Shown piece by piece: positions 1 through 7,132 of a DNA stretch of 14,969 bases (the stretch's first letter is position 1; each line of letters starts with the position of its first letter). The translations under genes and the position numbers were made by a program. Under the pieces are notes generated by a model. The model was given only the letters and a program-made list of their open reading frames with translations. It did not search any database and was not told the DNA's origin. This DNA is from Pseudorhodobacter antarcticus (GTDB taxonomy: Bacteria; Pseudomonadota; Alphaproteobacteria; Rhodobacterales; Rhodobacteraceae), in assembly GCA_945897655.1 (NCBI GenBank), contig CAMDHB010000043.1, positions 1 through 14,969 of the forward strand. The letters run 5' to 3'.

Positions 1-970
1 CGGTTTCCTTGCCGCGCCAGTTCCGTTGCACCACATTCAGCCGCTTTTGCGTATAGGGATGATCCGCCTGCAGCACACCCAGACGCACCAGCAACGCCGC
101 AATCACCGAATCCGACGCGCGGTAGCCGCCGTCGACGATTTTCAGCGCGACGCCCAGCTTCAGCTCGGGGATGATCGCGATATGCACCGCCTCGGCCCCG
201 CCCTTCAGCGTAACGCGACCATCCATCGCGCGCATCAGTTCTGTATCACACGACGTATCCCCCGCCACCAGTTCGGGATAGGCCGCCATCGCCCGGGTCA
301 GCCGGTGCATCGCCCGGTCGCGCTTGTCGCCGGTTCCGGTGGCCCCGGCAAAGCGCCCCATCGCCCGCGCCAACCCGTGCAGCGAGCAGGCAAAGTTCGG
401 GGCAGAACAGCCATCAACGCCCCAACCGGCTGACGTCTCGTCCGTCACCTCCTCGAACGCCTGCTTGATCTGCACCTGCAGCGGGTGATCAACTTCGGTG
501 TATTCCGCATCGCCCTTCAGGTGCTGGTTCATCGTCAACATGCCCGAATGCTTGCCCGAGCAGTTGTTGTGATACTGGCACGGGCTTTCATCCGTCTTGA
601 TCAGGCGATTGCGCTCGACCTTGTCCGTGGGCTCATGCGACCCGCAGCGCAGATCAGCCTCACCCATGCCCAGCCCCGTCAGCCAAGTCCGCGCCATCTG
701 CACATGGAGACCCGCGCCATAATGGCTGGCGCAGGCAAAGGCGGCATGGGCTTCGGTCAGCCCCGCCGCATCGAATGCACCGCTTTCCATCAGCGGCAGC
801 GCCTGGATCATCTTGCACGACGACCGCGGAAAGATGATTTCGCCCGCATTGCCCCAGCTTTCCACGATCTGGCCCTGATCATCGCAGATGACCGCATGGC
901 CCCGATGCACCGATTCCAAAAGCCCGCCGCGCCACAGTTCGACCATCGGTTCTGCCGCAGTATTCGTCAC
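1..970 (-). CDS. L-asparaginase, Rhizobium etli type (Asparaginase_II family), 3' end cut by the window edge
   Basis: Reading the minus strand from 970 gives an open frame of 323 codons that is still open at base 1, so the last few residues lie outside the window. The protein matches the Asparaginase_II family (PF06089), which hydrolyses L-asparagine to aspartate and ammonia. The active-site stretch RSSCK (residues 49-53) has the Arg-Ser-x-x-Lys spacing of the R. etli ReAII enzyme. A Ser-His follows at 82-83. CSGK (C137, K140) and VDGC (C188) match the zinc-binding Cys-x-x-Lys plus Cys set of that enzyme. The GTG start at 970 is preceded by AAGGA about nine bases upstream; an in-frame ATG at 946 is the alternative. 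No signal peptide is seen, so it is probably cytoplasmic. It is divergent from the IalB-family gene. Family assignment is strong; substrate preference is from family knowledge. Confidence 0.9.
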   Translation of the reverse strand, partial: MTNTAAEPMVELWRGGLLESVHRGHAVICDDQGQIVESWGNAGEIIFPRSSCKMIQALPLMESGAFDAAGLTEAHAAFACASHYGAGLHVQMARTWLTGLGMGEADLRCGSHEPTDKVERNRLIKTDESPCQYHNNCSGKHSGMLTMNQHLKGDAEYTEVDHPLQVQIKQAFEEVTDETSAGWGVDGCSAPNFACSLHGLARAMGRFAGATGTGDKRDRAMHRLTRAMAAYPELVAGDTSCDTELMRAMDGRVTLKGGAEAVHIAIIPELKLGVALKIVDGGYRASDSVIAALLVRLGVLQADHPYTQKRLNVVQRNWRGKET

Positions 971-1017
971 TTGCCGTCATCCTTCATCAACATTCAGCGA
1001 TTTTCTGCCCATGGGGC

Positions 1018-1027
1018 TTTCGCGAAA
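1018..1027. promoter_or_regulatory. 10-bp palindrome in the divergent intergenic region
   Basis: TTTCGCGAAA is a perfect palindrome lying between the asparaginase start (970, minus) and the IalB-family start (1138, plus). Its place between two divergent genes makes it a possible operator. It is short and could be chance. No clear -35/-10 pair could be assigned to either gene in this 167-base gap. Confidence 0.2.
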
Positions 1028-1137
1028 CAGTCATTATCGGTTATGGAAGGGATATCGAGTAGGATTGCCCGGCGCCACAAGAAAAACCCGCAGCAAGCGG
1101 TGGCTGGCACGGCAAAGGCGGCAGGAGGCTGAAAGAC

Positions 1138-1671
1138 ATGAAAAGCTGGATGACGCGCATTGTATTGGGTGCTGGTCTGGCCGCGTTTGCGGGCGGCGCA
1201 TGGGCGCAGGATGCAGCGGCGCAATCGGACAATCTGGTGGCGACCAAAACCGATTGGAGCGTCTTTACCGAAGACAGCCCCAAGGAATGCTGGGGCGTGT
1301 CCAGCCCCAAACAGACCGTGAACACCCGCGACGGCCAGCCCGTGACGGTGAAACGCAGCGATATCCTGCTGTTCGTCACCTTCCGTCCCGGTCAGGCCGG
1401 GGCAGAAACCTCGTTCACCGGCGGCTATCCCTTTGCGCCCGGCTCCAAGGTGGCGCTGAACGTCGACGGCACCAAGTTCGAGATGGTGACAGATGGCGAA
1501 TGGGCCTGGTCCGCCAGCCCGGAAGATGATGCCAAGGTTCTGGCTGCCCTGCAAAAGGGTGGTTCTGCCGTGCTGACCGCCCGCTCCGCCAAGGGCACGC
1601 AGACCGAAGACACCTTCAGCCTGCGCGGCTTCACCGCCGCAATGACCGAGGCGGCAGAACGCTGCAAGTGA
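1138..1671 (+). CDS. IalB-family (invasion-associated locus B) secreted protein
   Basis: This 177-residue protein has a Sec signal peptide: MKSWMTR, a hydrophobic core, then a likely cleavage after AWA at about residue 23. The mature part resembles the invasion-associated locus B family (PF06776), named after a Bartonella protein linked to red-cell entry. In free-living Rhodobacteraceae its role is unknown and invasion should not be assumed. Features typical of the family are visible: TDWSVF near the start of the mature domain, KECWGVS with a first cysteine (about 45), FVTFRPG, a central glycine and basic stretch, and a terminal cysteine (ERCK) that may pair with the first in the periplasm. 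AGGAGG at 1123-1128, nine bases before the ATG, sets the start. A strong hairpin directly follows the stop, and the next gene converges, so it is probably monocistronic. Confidence 0.85.
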   Translation: MKSWMTRIVLGAGLAAFAGGAWAQDAAAQSDNLVATKTDWSVFTEDSPKECWGVSSPKQTVNTRDGQPVTVKRSDILLFVTFRPGQAGAETSFTGGYPFAPGSKVALNVDGTKFEMVTDGEWAWSASPEDDAKVLAALQKGGSAVLTARSAKGTQTEDTFSLRGFTAAMTEAAERCK

Positions 1672-1676
1672 TGCAG

Positions 1677-1700
1677 CGCGGGCTGGTTGCCCAGCCCGTG
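1677..1700. terminator. Hairpin between convergent ialB-like and RTX genes
   Basis: CGCGGGCTGG, loop TTGC, then CCAGCCCGTG form a 10-base-pair stem with one G-T pair. It starts five bases after the IalB-family stop and ends five bases before the RTX stop. This position fits a shared two-way terminator. No T-run follows on either strand, so it may act with Rho or as a 3' stabilising stem. Confidence 0.65.
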
Positions 1701-1704
1701 CCGG

Positions 1705-3069
1705 TTACAGCCAGACGAAAATGTCGGTGAAGGTCAGCGCAGTCAGGTTTGTCAGCGTTGCGAATTTCACAGCGGCCACCCCGTCGACCCCATCGGCGTC
1801 AAAGTAAAGGTCGCCATTGGTCGTGTTATAGATCAGGCGCTGTGTCGCGGAATTGGCGGCAGTGACGCCCGAGCCCGAGCGGAACTGGTTGGCCGCCAAA
1901 GTCTCGGCGACAAAGTCACCGCCCCACCAACTGCCGATCCAGAGTTTGTCGGTGCCGCTCTTGAAATCGGTGACCGTGTCGATCCCGACCTCATCAAGGC
2001 CCCAACCAAAGTTGAAATTGTCCCGACCGTCATTGCCAGTCATGGTGTCATTGTCGGCGCCGCCATCAATGTTGTCATTGCCAGGCCCGCCGCTAACAAC
2101 GTCATTGCCCAAATCGCCGCCAATCTGGTCGTCGCCGCCGCCGCCCTGGATGGTGTCGTTGCCATCGTTGCCAGATAGGTCGTTATGATCTGCATTGCCG
2201 ATGATCTTGTCACCAAGGCGCGATCCGTACACGCCTTCGATATTGGACAGCCGGTCGGTGCCCCGCCATGAATCGGTGGCAATGCCCGTGGTCAGATTGA
2301 CCGTGACGCCGCGTTTGGCGCCCCAACGATCCGCACGATCATAACTGACAAAGTCGAACCCGTCGCGGCCATCGACCAAGTCATTGCCCCGGCTCAGCTC
2401 AAAACTTTCGTCCACATTTGCGCCGCGCATCGTGTCGCCAAGGATGGTATCCCAGTAGCGTTCAAAGTTCGCGATGGTGTCGGTATAGCCCCAAGGGTCA
2501 ATCACCGTTCCAGCCAGCGCATCCAGATTGATGCCCCGAAATGCGTCCGAACTGTAAATGGCCTCGTTATAGGACAGTGTATCATAGCCGTCGCCGCCAT
2601 CCATGCTGTCCGCGCCGGACCAGTCGGCAACAAAATCATTGCCGCCACGCGCGTCGATGCGGTCATTGCCGCTGCCACCGCGTATGTCGTCCCCGTCTGA
2701 CGAGCCGGTGACAACGTCATTGCCGCGCATCGCCGATTGGACAAAGCTGTAGGGGTCTGGGCCGCGAAAATCGCCGTTGCCCCGATCATATCCGAAAAGC
2801 CACATCCCTGCCGCGCCAAAATCGGTCGAGGTCAAGGTGAGGTTGGCAATAACCACCGCATTCTTGCTGATGGAAAACCCCGTCACGGTGCCACCTGCGG
2901 GCAGGCCATCATCGTCATAGGTCAGGTCCTTGCCGCGGATCAAGACGGTAAAGCCTGCATCGGAGGTGTAGGTCATCCCTTTCGCCTGGCGCAGCGTGAT
3001 CGTGCCTCCTGCCATGGCATCCGGAGGCCAAACGTCCTCAAAACCCTGCATGAGTGCCAAAGTTGCCAT
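1705..3069 (-). CDS. RTX (hemolysin-type) calcium-binding protein, putative type I secretion substrate
   Basis: The protein (454 residues from the chosen start) is acidic and rich in Gly, Asp and Asn. It carries glycine-aspartate nonapeptide repeats (GGxGxDxUx) in three blocks: about residues 115-165, 205-245 and 290-350. Examples are RGGSGNDRIDARGGND and SGGPGNDNIDGGADND. Ca2+ is expected to fold these into parallel beta-rolls outside the cell. Near residues 363-378 is a DTVTDFKSGTDKL motif typical of the end of RTX beta-rolls, followed by a C-terminal region ending in hydrophobic residues (FTDIFVWL) that may carry the uncleaved type I secretion signal. No protease, lipase or adenylate cyclase domain is visible; the first 110 residues are not assignable. 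GGGGGA sits just upstream of the ATG at 3069, whereas the ATG at 3090 has no ribosome-binding site, so 3069 is preferred. No ABC exporter genes are nearby. Confidence 0.88.
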   Translation of the reverse strand: MATLALMQGFEDVWPPDAMAGGTITLRQAKGMTYTSDAGFTVLIRGKDLTYDDDGLPAGGTVTGFSISKNAVVIANLTLTSTDFGAAGMWLFGYDRGNGDFRGPDPYSFVQSAMRGNDVVTGSSDGDDIRGGSGNDRIDARGGNDFVADWSGADSMDGGDGYDTLSYNEAIYSSDAFRGINLDALAGTVIDPWGYTDTIANFERYWDTILGDTMRGANVDESFELSRGNDLVDGRDGFDFVSYDRADRWGAKRGVTVNLTTGIATDSWRGTDRLSNIEGVYGSRLGDKIIGNADHNDLSGNDGNDTIQGGGGDDQIGGDLGNDVVSGGPGNDNIDGGADNDTMTGNDGRDNFNFGWGLDEVGIDTVTDFKSGTDKLWIGSWWGGDFVAETLAANQFRSGSGVTAANSATQRLIYNTTNGDLYFDADGVDGVAAVKFATLTNLTALTFTDIFVWL

Positions 3070-3088
3070 GTCTTCCCCCGATTCAGTC

Positions 3089-3105
3089 ATGATCGCAAAT
3101 GATCG
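3089..3105. promoter_or_regulatory. ATGATCG direct repeat upstream of the RTX gene
   Basis: ATGATCG occurs at 3089-3095 and again at 3099-3105, a spacing of exactly ten bases (about one helical turn). It lies 20-36 bases upstream of the preferred RTX start, in the region between divergent RTX and rlmN. It could be a regulator site; nothing else supports this. Confidence 0.15.
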
Positions 3106-3234
3106 TGAACGAGCGTTCTAACAAATTGGGTGACCGGATCAACGGTTCCTTTTCCAGTGGCCGCGCAATCGCAGTTTCCTTTTTGCCCGTTCCACCCTAT
3201 ATGCGCCTATTCCCAAGCATCCGAGTGCCCGCCC

Positions 3235-4410
3235 ATGACCGCAACTGCCCCCATCACCCAGGACGTTCTGACCCTGCCGCGCAAGCTGCCCGAGGGTGGC
3301 CTGACCAATCTGGTGGGTCTGACCCGTGACCAGATGCGCGACGCCTTTCTGGCGGCAGGCACGCCGGAAAAGCAGGTCAAGATGCGGGTGGGTCAGGTCT
3401 GGCAGTGGGTCTATTACTGGGGCATCCGCGATTTTGACCAGATGAGCAATCTGGCCAAAGACTACCGCGCCCTGCTGGCCCAGAACTTTGTGGTTGAACT
3501 TCCGCAGGTCGTGACGCGGCAAGTGTCGGGCGACGGCACGCGCAAGTATCTGGTGCGCATTGCGGGCGGGCATGAGGTTGAGGTGGTCTACATCCCCGAA
3601 ACCGACCGGGGGACGCTCTGCATCTCCTCTCAGGTCGGTTGCACGTTGACCTGTTCCTTCTGTCACACCGGCACGCAGAAACTGGTCCGCAACCTGACCG
3701 CAGCCGAGATTGTGGGTCAGGTCATGCTGGCGCGCGATGATCTGGGCGAATGGCCGGTCAAGGGCCAGCCCAAGCCCGAAGTTCGGCTCATCTCGAACGT
3801 CGTGCTGATGGGCATGGGCGAGCCTTTGTACAATTTTGACAACGTCCGCGACGCGATGCGTGTGGTGATGGATGACGAAGGCATCGCCCTTGGCCGCCGC
3901 CGGATCACCCTGTCCACCAGCGGCGTGGTCCCCGAAATTGCCCGCACCGCGACCGAGATTGGCTGCCTGCTGGCCGTGTCCTTCCACGCCACGACCGACG
4001 AGGTGCGCGACCGTCTGGTGCCCATCAACAAGAAATGGAACATCGCCGCCCTGCTGGAGGCGCTGCGCGACTATCCGGGTCTGTCCAATTCCGAACGGAT
4101 CACCTTTGAATATGTCATGCTGGACGGGGTGAACGACACCAAGGAAGATGCCCACCGTCTGGTCGAACTGCTGCGCGGCATCCCGGCCAAGGTGAACCTG
4201 ATCCCGTTCAACGAATGGCCGGGCGCGCCGTATAAACGCTCCTCGGGCAACCGCATCCATGCCTTTGCCGACATCATTCACAACGCGGGCTACGCCAGCC
4301 CCATCCGCACCCCGCGCGGCGAGGATATCATGGCGGCCTGCGGGCAGTTGAAATCGGCAACCGAAAAGCAGCGCAAATCAGCGGCCAAGGGGCAGGCCAA
4401 CGCCGTCTGA
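3235..4410 (+). CDS. rlmN: Dual-specificity rRNA/tRNA (adenine-C2)-methyltransferase RlmN
   Basis: RlmN is a radical-SAM enzyme that methylates C2 of A2503 in 23S rRNA and A37 in some tRNAs, helping translation accuracy at the peptidyl-transferase centre. The 391-residue protein carries the 4Fe-4S motif C136-TLT-C140-SF-C143. It also has the RlmN signatures LMGMGEP and RRITLSTSG, and the essential C-terminal methyl-carrying cysteine (C369) in the sequence RGEDIMAACGQL. All key cysteines are present, so it should be active. The frame is open upstream to 3130, but those 35 residues look non-coding for this family. MTATAPI at 3235 gives the usual alphaproteobacterial length. The ribosome-binding site is weak (only GAG nearby). 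It is divergent from the RTX gene. A TATATG hexamer at 3198-3203 could be a -10 element, but no good -35 partner is seen. Confidence 0.96.
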   Translation: MTATAPITQDVLTLPRKLPEGGLTNLVGLTRDQMRDAFLAAGTPEKQVKMRVGQVWQWVYYWGIRDFDQMSNLAKDYRALLAQNFVVELPQVVTRQVSGDGTRKYLVRIAGGHEVEVVYIPETDRGTLCISSQVGCTLTCSFCHTGTQKLVRNLTAAEIVGQVMLARDDLGEWPVKGQPKPEVRLISNVVLMGMGEPLYNFDNVRDAMRVVMDDEGIALGRRRITLSTSGVVPEIARTATEIGCLLAVSFHATTDEVRDRLVPINKKWNIAALLEALRDYPGLSNSERITFEYVMLDGVNDTKEDAHRLVELLRGIPAKVNLIPFNEWPGAPYKRSSGNRIHAFADIIHNAGYASPIRTPRGEDIMAACGQLKSATEKQRKSAAKGQANAV

Positions 4411-4639
4411 CCACCGCGTTCGGCCCCAAGATGTTCCCAAACTGACTAAATTCAGGTGCAAATTCCTGACTTACGTTAGGGCGAATCCGGAAACCTGGTC
4501 CGAATTGGCTTTCAACCCAGATCGGATCGGTCCATTGTGACGCCAAACCGGGTCCTGCCCGGAGCAACCAGAGCGAAAGCCACACTTTGTCTTCAGCCTT
4601 TCGCCTGCCCCCCGTCTTGCACCTTGCAAAGGCTTATCC
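4411..4639. other. 229-base intergenic leader between rlmN and the desaturase gene
   Basis: No ORF or RNA gene is recognised here. The stretch holds several small symmetric elements. TCAGG-N8-CCTGA lies at 4452-4469 and overlaps a 12-base direct repeat of AAATTC (4448 and 4460). CCGGG-N5-CCCGG lies at 4548-4562, with no T-run after it. TTGCA-CCT-TGCAA lies at 4617-4629, directly before the AAAGG ribosome-binding site. The last could be an operator or a small hairpin near the start codon. The rlmN terminator was not identified with confidence. Confidence 0.35.
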
Positions 4640-5677
4640 ATGACAATTGAAACCGACGTCGGGATGACCCGGCAGGAAAGCGCGCGCCAATGGGTGCTGA
4701 CGCTGGCACGCTACCGCGAGCCGTCGACCTGGCGGTCGGTGTTCGAACTGGCGGTGACGCTCGTGCCCTTCGTGTTCCTGTGGGGGCTCGCTTGGGTCGC
4801 AATGGACGTATCGCCGTGGCTGAGCCTCGCAATTGCCGTGCTGAACGGCGGGTTTCTTGTGCGGATCTTCATCATCCAGCATGATTGCGGCCATGCCTCC
4901 TATCTGCACAACCGCACCGCCCAGGATTGGCTGGGCCGTGTGCTGGGCGTGCTGACCCTGACCCCCTATGACGTCTGGAAGCGCACTCATGCGATCCACC
5001 ACCAGCACCACGGCAATCTGGATCATCGGGGCATCGGCGATGTGATGACCCTGACGGTTGAAGAATACCGCGCCCGCAGTGTCTGGGGGCGGATGACGTA
5101 TCGGCTCTACCGCCATCCCGTGGTGTTGTTCGTGCTTGGCCCCAGCTACCTCTTCATCTTGCAGAACCGGCTGCCCTTCGGGCTCATGCGGTCAGGCTGG
5201 CGCTACTGGATTTCGGCCATGGGCACCAATGCCTTCATTGCCATCGTGGTTGGGCTGATCCTGTGGCTGGGTGGTCTGATGCCCCTTTTGCTGATCTATA
5301 TCCCGACCTCGGTGATCGGAGCGACCATTGGCGTCTGGCTGTTCTATGTTCAGCACCAGTTCGAGGAAACCCATTGGGAAAAGTCGAAAGACTGGCAAGT
5401 TCATGATGCCGCCCTGGAAGGGTCGTCGCATTACCAACTGCCCGCACCCCTGCAATGGATCACCGGAAACATCGGCGTGCATCACGTGCATCATCTGTAC
5501 AGCCGCATCCCGTTCTATCGCCTGACCGAGGTGTTGCGCGATCACCGCGCCCTGGCCGAGGCGCAAAAGCTGTCGATCCGCGAATCGCTGGTCTGTGTGA
5601 AGCTGAACCTGTGGGACGAAAAGACCCGCAAACTTGTCAGCTTCCGCGAGGCGCGTCAGGTTTACGGGCTGGCCTGA
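4640..5677 (+). CDS. Membrane fatty acid desaturase (acyl-lipid type)
   Basis: This 345-residue integral membrane protein belongs to the fatty acid desaturase family (PF00487), di-iron enzymes that put double bonds into acyl chains of membrane lipids using O2 and electrons from a ferredoxin or cytochrome b5-like donor. The three histidine boxes are intact: HDCGH (81-85), HAIHHQHH (117-124) and HHVHH (281-285). A further conserved stretch, YVQHQFEETHW (236-246), resembles the omega-6/delta-12 group of bacteria and plastids. Hydrophobic segments lie at about 38-55, 60-80, 160-176, 195-212 and 213-236. AAAGG at 4628-4632, seven bases before the ATG, supports the start. It stands alone on its strand between rlmN and a convergent antiporter, so it is probably a single-gene unit. 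The position of the introduced double bond cannot be decided; carotenoid or sphingolipid desaturation is less likely. Confidence 0.9.
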   Translation: MTIETDVGMTRQESARQWVLTLARYREPSTWRSVFELAVTLVPFVFLWGLAWVAMDVSPWLSLAIAVLNGGFLVRIFIIQHDCGHASYLHNRTAQDWLGRVLGVLTLTPYDVWKRTHAIHHQHHGNLDHRGIGDVMTLTVEEYRARSVWGRMTYRLYRHPVVLFVLGPSYLFILQNRLPFGLMRSGWRYWISAMGTNAFIAIVVGLILWLGGLMPLLLIYIPTSVIGATIGVWLFYVQHQFEETHWEKSKDWQVHDAALEGSSHYQLPAPLQWITGNIGVHHVHHLYSRIPFYRLTEVLRDHRALAEAQKLSIRESLVCVKLNLWDEKTRKLVSFREARQVYGLA

Positions 5678-5685
5678 CAGGCCAC

Positions 5686-5724
5686 CCGGCCCACCCGGCG
5701 CCTTTTCCCGCAGGCGTGGGCCGG
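5686..5724. terminator. Bidirectional hairpin between desaturase and antiporter genes
   Basis: CCGGCCCAC (5686-5694) and GTGGGCCGG (5716-5724) are perfect nine-base inverted arms. An inner CGCC/GGCG pairing flanks the loop TTTTCCCGCA. The element fills almost the whole 52-base gap between two convergent genes, as expected for a shared terminator. No T-run follows. A second hairpin, ACGGGGC/GCCCCGT (5732-5738 and 5746-5752), overlaps the antiporter stop codon and may add to it. Confidence 0.6.
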
Positions 5725-5729
5725 TCTGA

Positions 5730-6986
5730 TCACGGGGCGGGTTTGGCCCCGTCAATTCGGGCCGCCAACCTTGGACCAAAGCGCTGCGCCAAGTGGATCA
5801 TGGCAGGGTTAAGCACTATGGACAGCAGCGCACCTGCAACCACCAGGTCGCGCGCCATGTCGGGCATGATGGCCAGATTGACCGACATTCCGATCAGGAT
5901 GAAGGAAAACTCGCCAATTTGCGCCAGACTGGCAGCCAACGACAGGGCAACGGGCGGTGCATGGCGAAACGCCCGAAGCACGGCATAGGCCGCCACGGTC
6001 TTGAACACCAGAATGATCAGAACCGTGGCCAACAGCGGCAGGGGTTGGGTCCACAGCACCGCCGGGTTGAACAGCATGCCCATCGCCACAAAGAACAGCA
6101 CGGCAAAGGCGTCGCGCAGCGGCAGGGTGTCCTTCATCGCCTGGTTGGCCAGGGTCGATCCGGCCATCACCATCCCGGCAAAGAACGCGCCCAGCGAAAA
6201 GGTCACGCCAAAGAACAGCGCCGATCCATAGGCAACCCCCAACGCGATCGCCAGAACGGCCAGACGGAACAACTCGCGCTGGCCCGTATGGGCGACATAG
6301 TGCAGCATCCAAGGGATCACACGGCTGCCCACCACCAGCATCAGCGCGACAAAGGCGGCAACCTTGGCCGCCGTGATCAGCATCGTCGCCCAGAACGGCC
6401 CAAGCCCAAGTCGGGATACTTCGGTCGCGGCACCCGGCTCCAGCGGGGTTTCCACACCGCCCATGACCCCGGCCAGCGGCGGGATCAACACCAGCACCAT
6501 CACCATCACCAGATCCTGCACCACCAGCCAGCCGATTGCGACCCGCCCCTCATCGGTGGCCAACTGGTCGCGTTCGGTCAGCACCCGCAGCAGCACCACG
6601 GTCGAGGCGACCGACAGCGACACGCCAAACACCAGCCCCGCCGCCAGCCCCCAATCCAGCGCCCAACCCAGCGCCATGCCCCCCCCGGCAGCAACCGCGA
6701 TCTGCGCCAGTGCGCCCGCCAGCGCGATTCCCCGCACCTTCATCAGGTCCGCCAGCGAAAAGTGCAGGCCGACGCCGAACATCAGCAAGATGACCCCAAT
6801 TTCCGACAACTGCGCCGCAATCCCAAGGTCTGCCACATAGCCCGGCGTGAACGGCCCGATCACCACGCCAGCCAAAAGGTACCCCGCGATCAGCGACAAC
6901 CGCAGCCGATGCGCGATCAGGCCGAACACGAACGCCAGCGTAAGGCCAGCAACGATTGTGGCAATCAGGGGGGCTTCATGATTCAT
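5730..6986 (-). CDS. Cation:proton antiporter, CPA2 (KefB/YbaL-like) membrane domain only
   Basis: The 418-residue protein is almost wholly hydrophobic, with about 12-13 membrane segments. It aligns by eye with the membrane part of E. coli YbaL/KefB (Na_H_Exchanger, PF00999). The shared stretches include AGYLLAGVVIGPFTPG, LLMFGVGLHFS, GWLVVQDLVMV (with D158), LGAFFAGMV, DTLPLRDAFAVLFFVAMGML and SLAQIGEFSFIL. It should exchange K+ or Na+ for H+ across the inner membrane. YbaL and Kef proteins run on to about 560-620 residues with a cytosolic RCK/TrkA_N nucleotide-binding domain. Here the protein ends at SIVLNPAMIHLAQRF plus about 15 residues, just where that domain would begin, and there is no room for it before the convergent desaturase. 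The ATG at 6986 (MNHEAPL) fits the YbaL N-terminus; a GTG at 6992 is in frame. No Shine-Dalgarno is visible. Confidence 0.9.
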   Translation of the reverse strand: MNHEAPLIATIVAGLTLAFVFGLIAHRLRLSLIAGYLLAGVVIGPFTPGYVADLGIAAQLSEIGVILLMFGVGLHFSLADLMKVRGIALAGALAQIAVAAGGGMALGWALDWGLAAGLVFGVSLSVASTVVLLRVLTERDQLATDEGRVAIGWLVVQDLVMVMVLVLIPPLAGVMGGVETPLEPGAATEVSRLGLGPFWATMLITAAKVAAFVALMLVVGSRVIPWMLHYVAHTGQRELFRLAVLAIALGVAYGSALFFGVTFSLGAFFAGMVMAGSTLANQAMKDTLPLRDAFAVLFFVAMGMLFNPAVLWTQPLPLLATVLIILVFKTVAAYAVLRAFRHAPPVALSLAASLAQIGEFSFILIGMSVNLAIMPDMARDLVVAGALLSIVLNPAMIHLAQRFGPRLAARIDGAKPAP

Positions 6987-7132
6987 GGGCACAGGTTACG
7001 GGACAGGGCGCAGGGTGCAAGGCAGGAATGGCCCCACCTGGGTCACAATTTCCTGTGTTGTCTTTCAATATGTTACGCCACGGGCCGGATCGGGGTGGTT
7101 GACCGCACCGTCGGGCCTGTTACCCCTGTCGC

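Noticed and set aside
2040..2819. Repetitive GNDTI-like coding DNA as a CRISPR or DNA-level tandem repeat
   Set aside because: The periodicity is that of RTX nonapeptides in one open frame; there are no constant repeats separated by unique spacers.
3139..4281. A 380-codon open frame on the minus strand opposite rlmN
   Set aside because: rlmN on the plus strand has every catalytic residue; the opposite frame is a composition shadow with no family resemblance.
4640..6986. Desaturase and antiporter as one functional unit
   Set aside because: They are convergent with a strong hairpin between them, so they are not co-transcribed and no shared pathway is evident.
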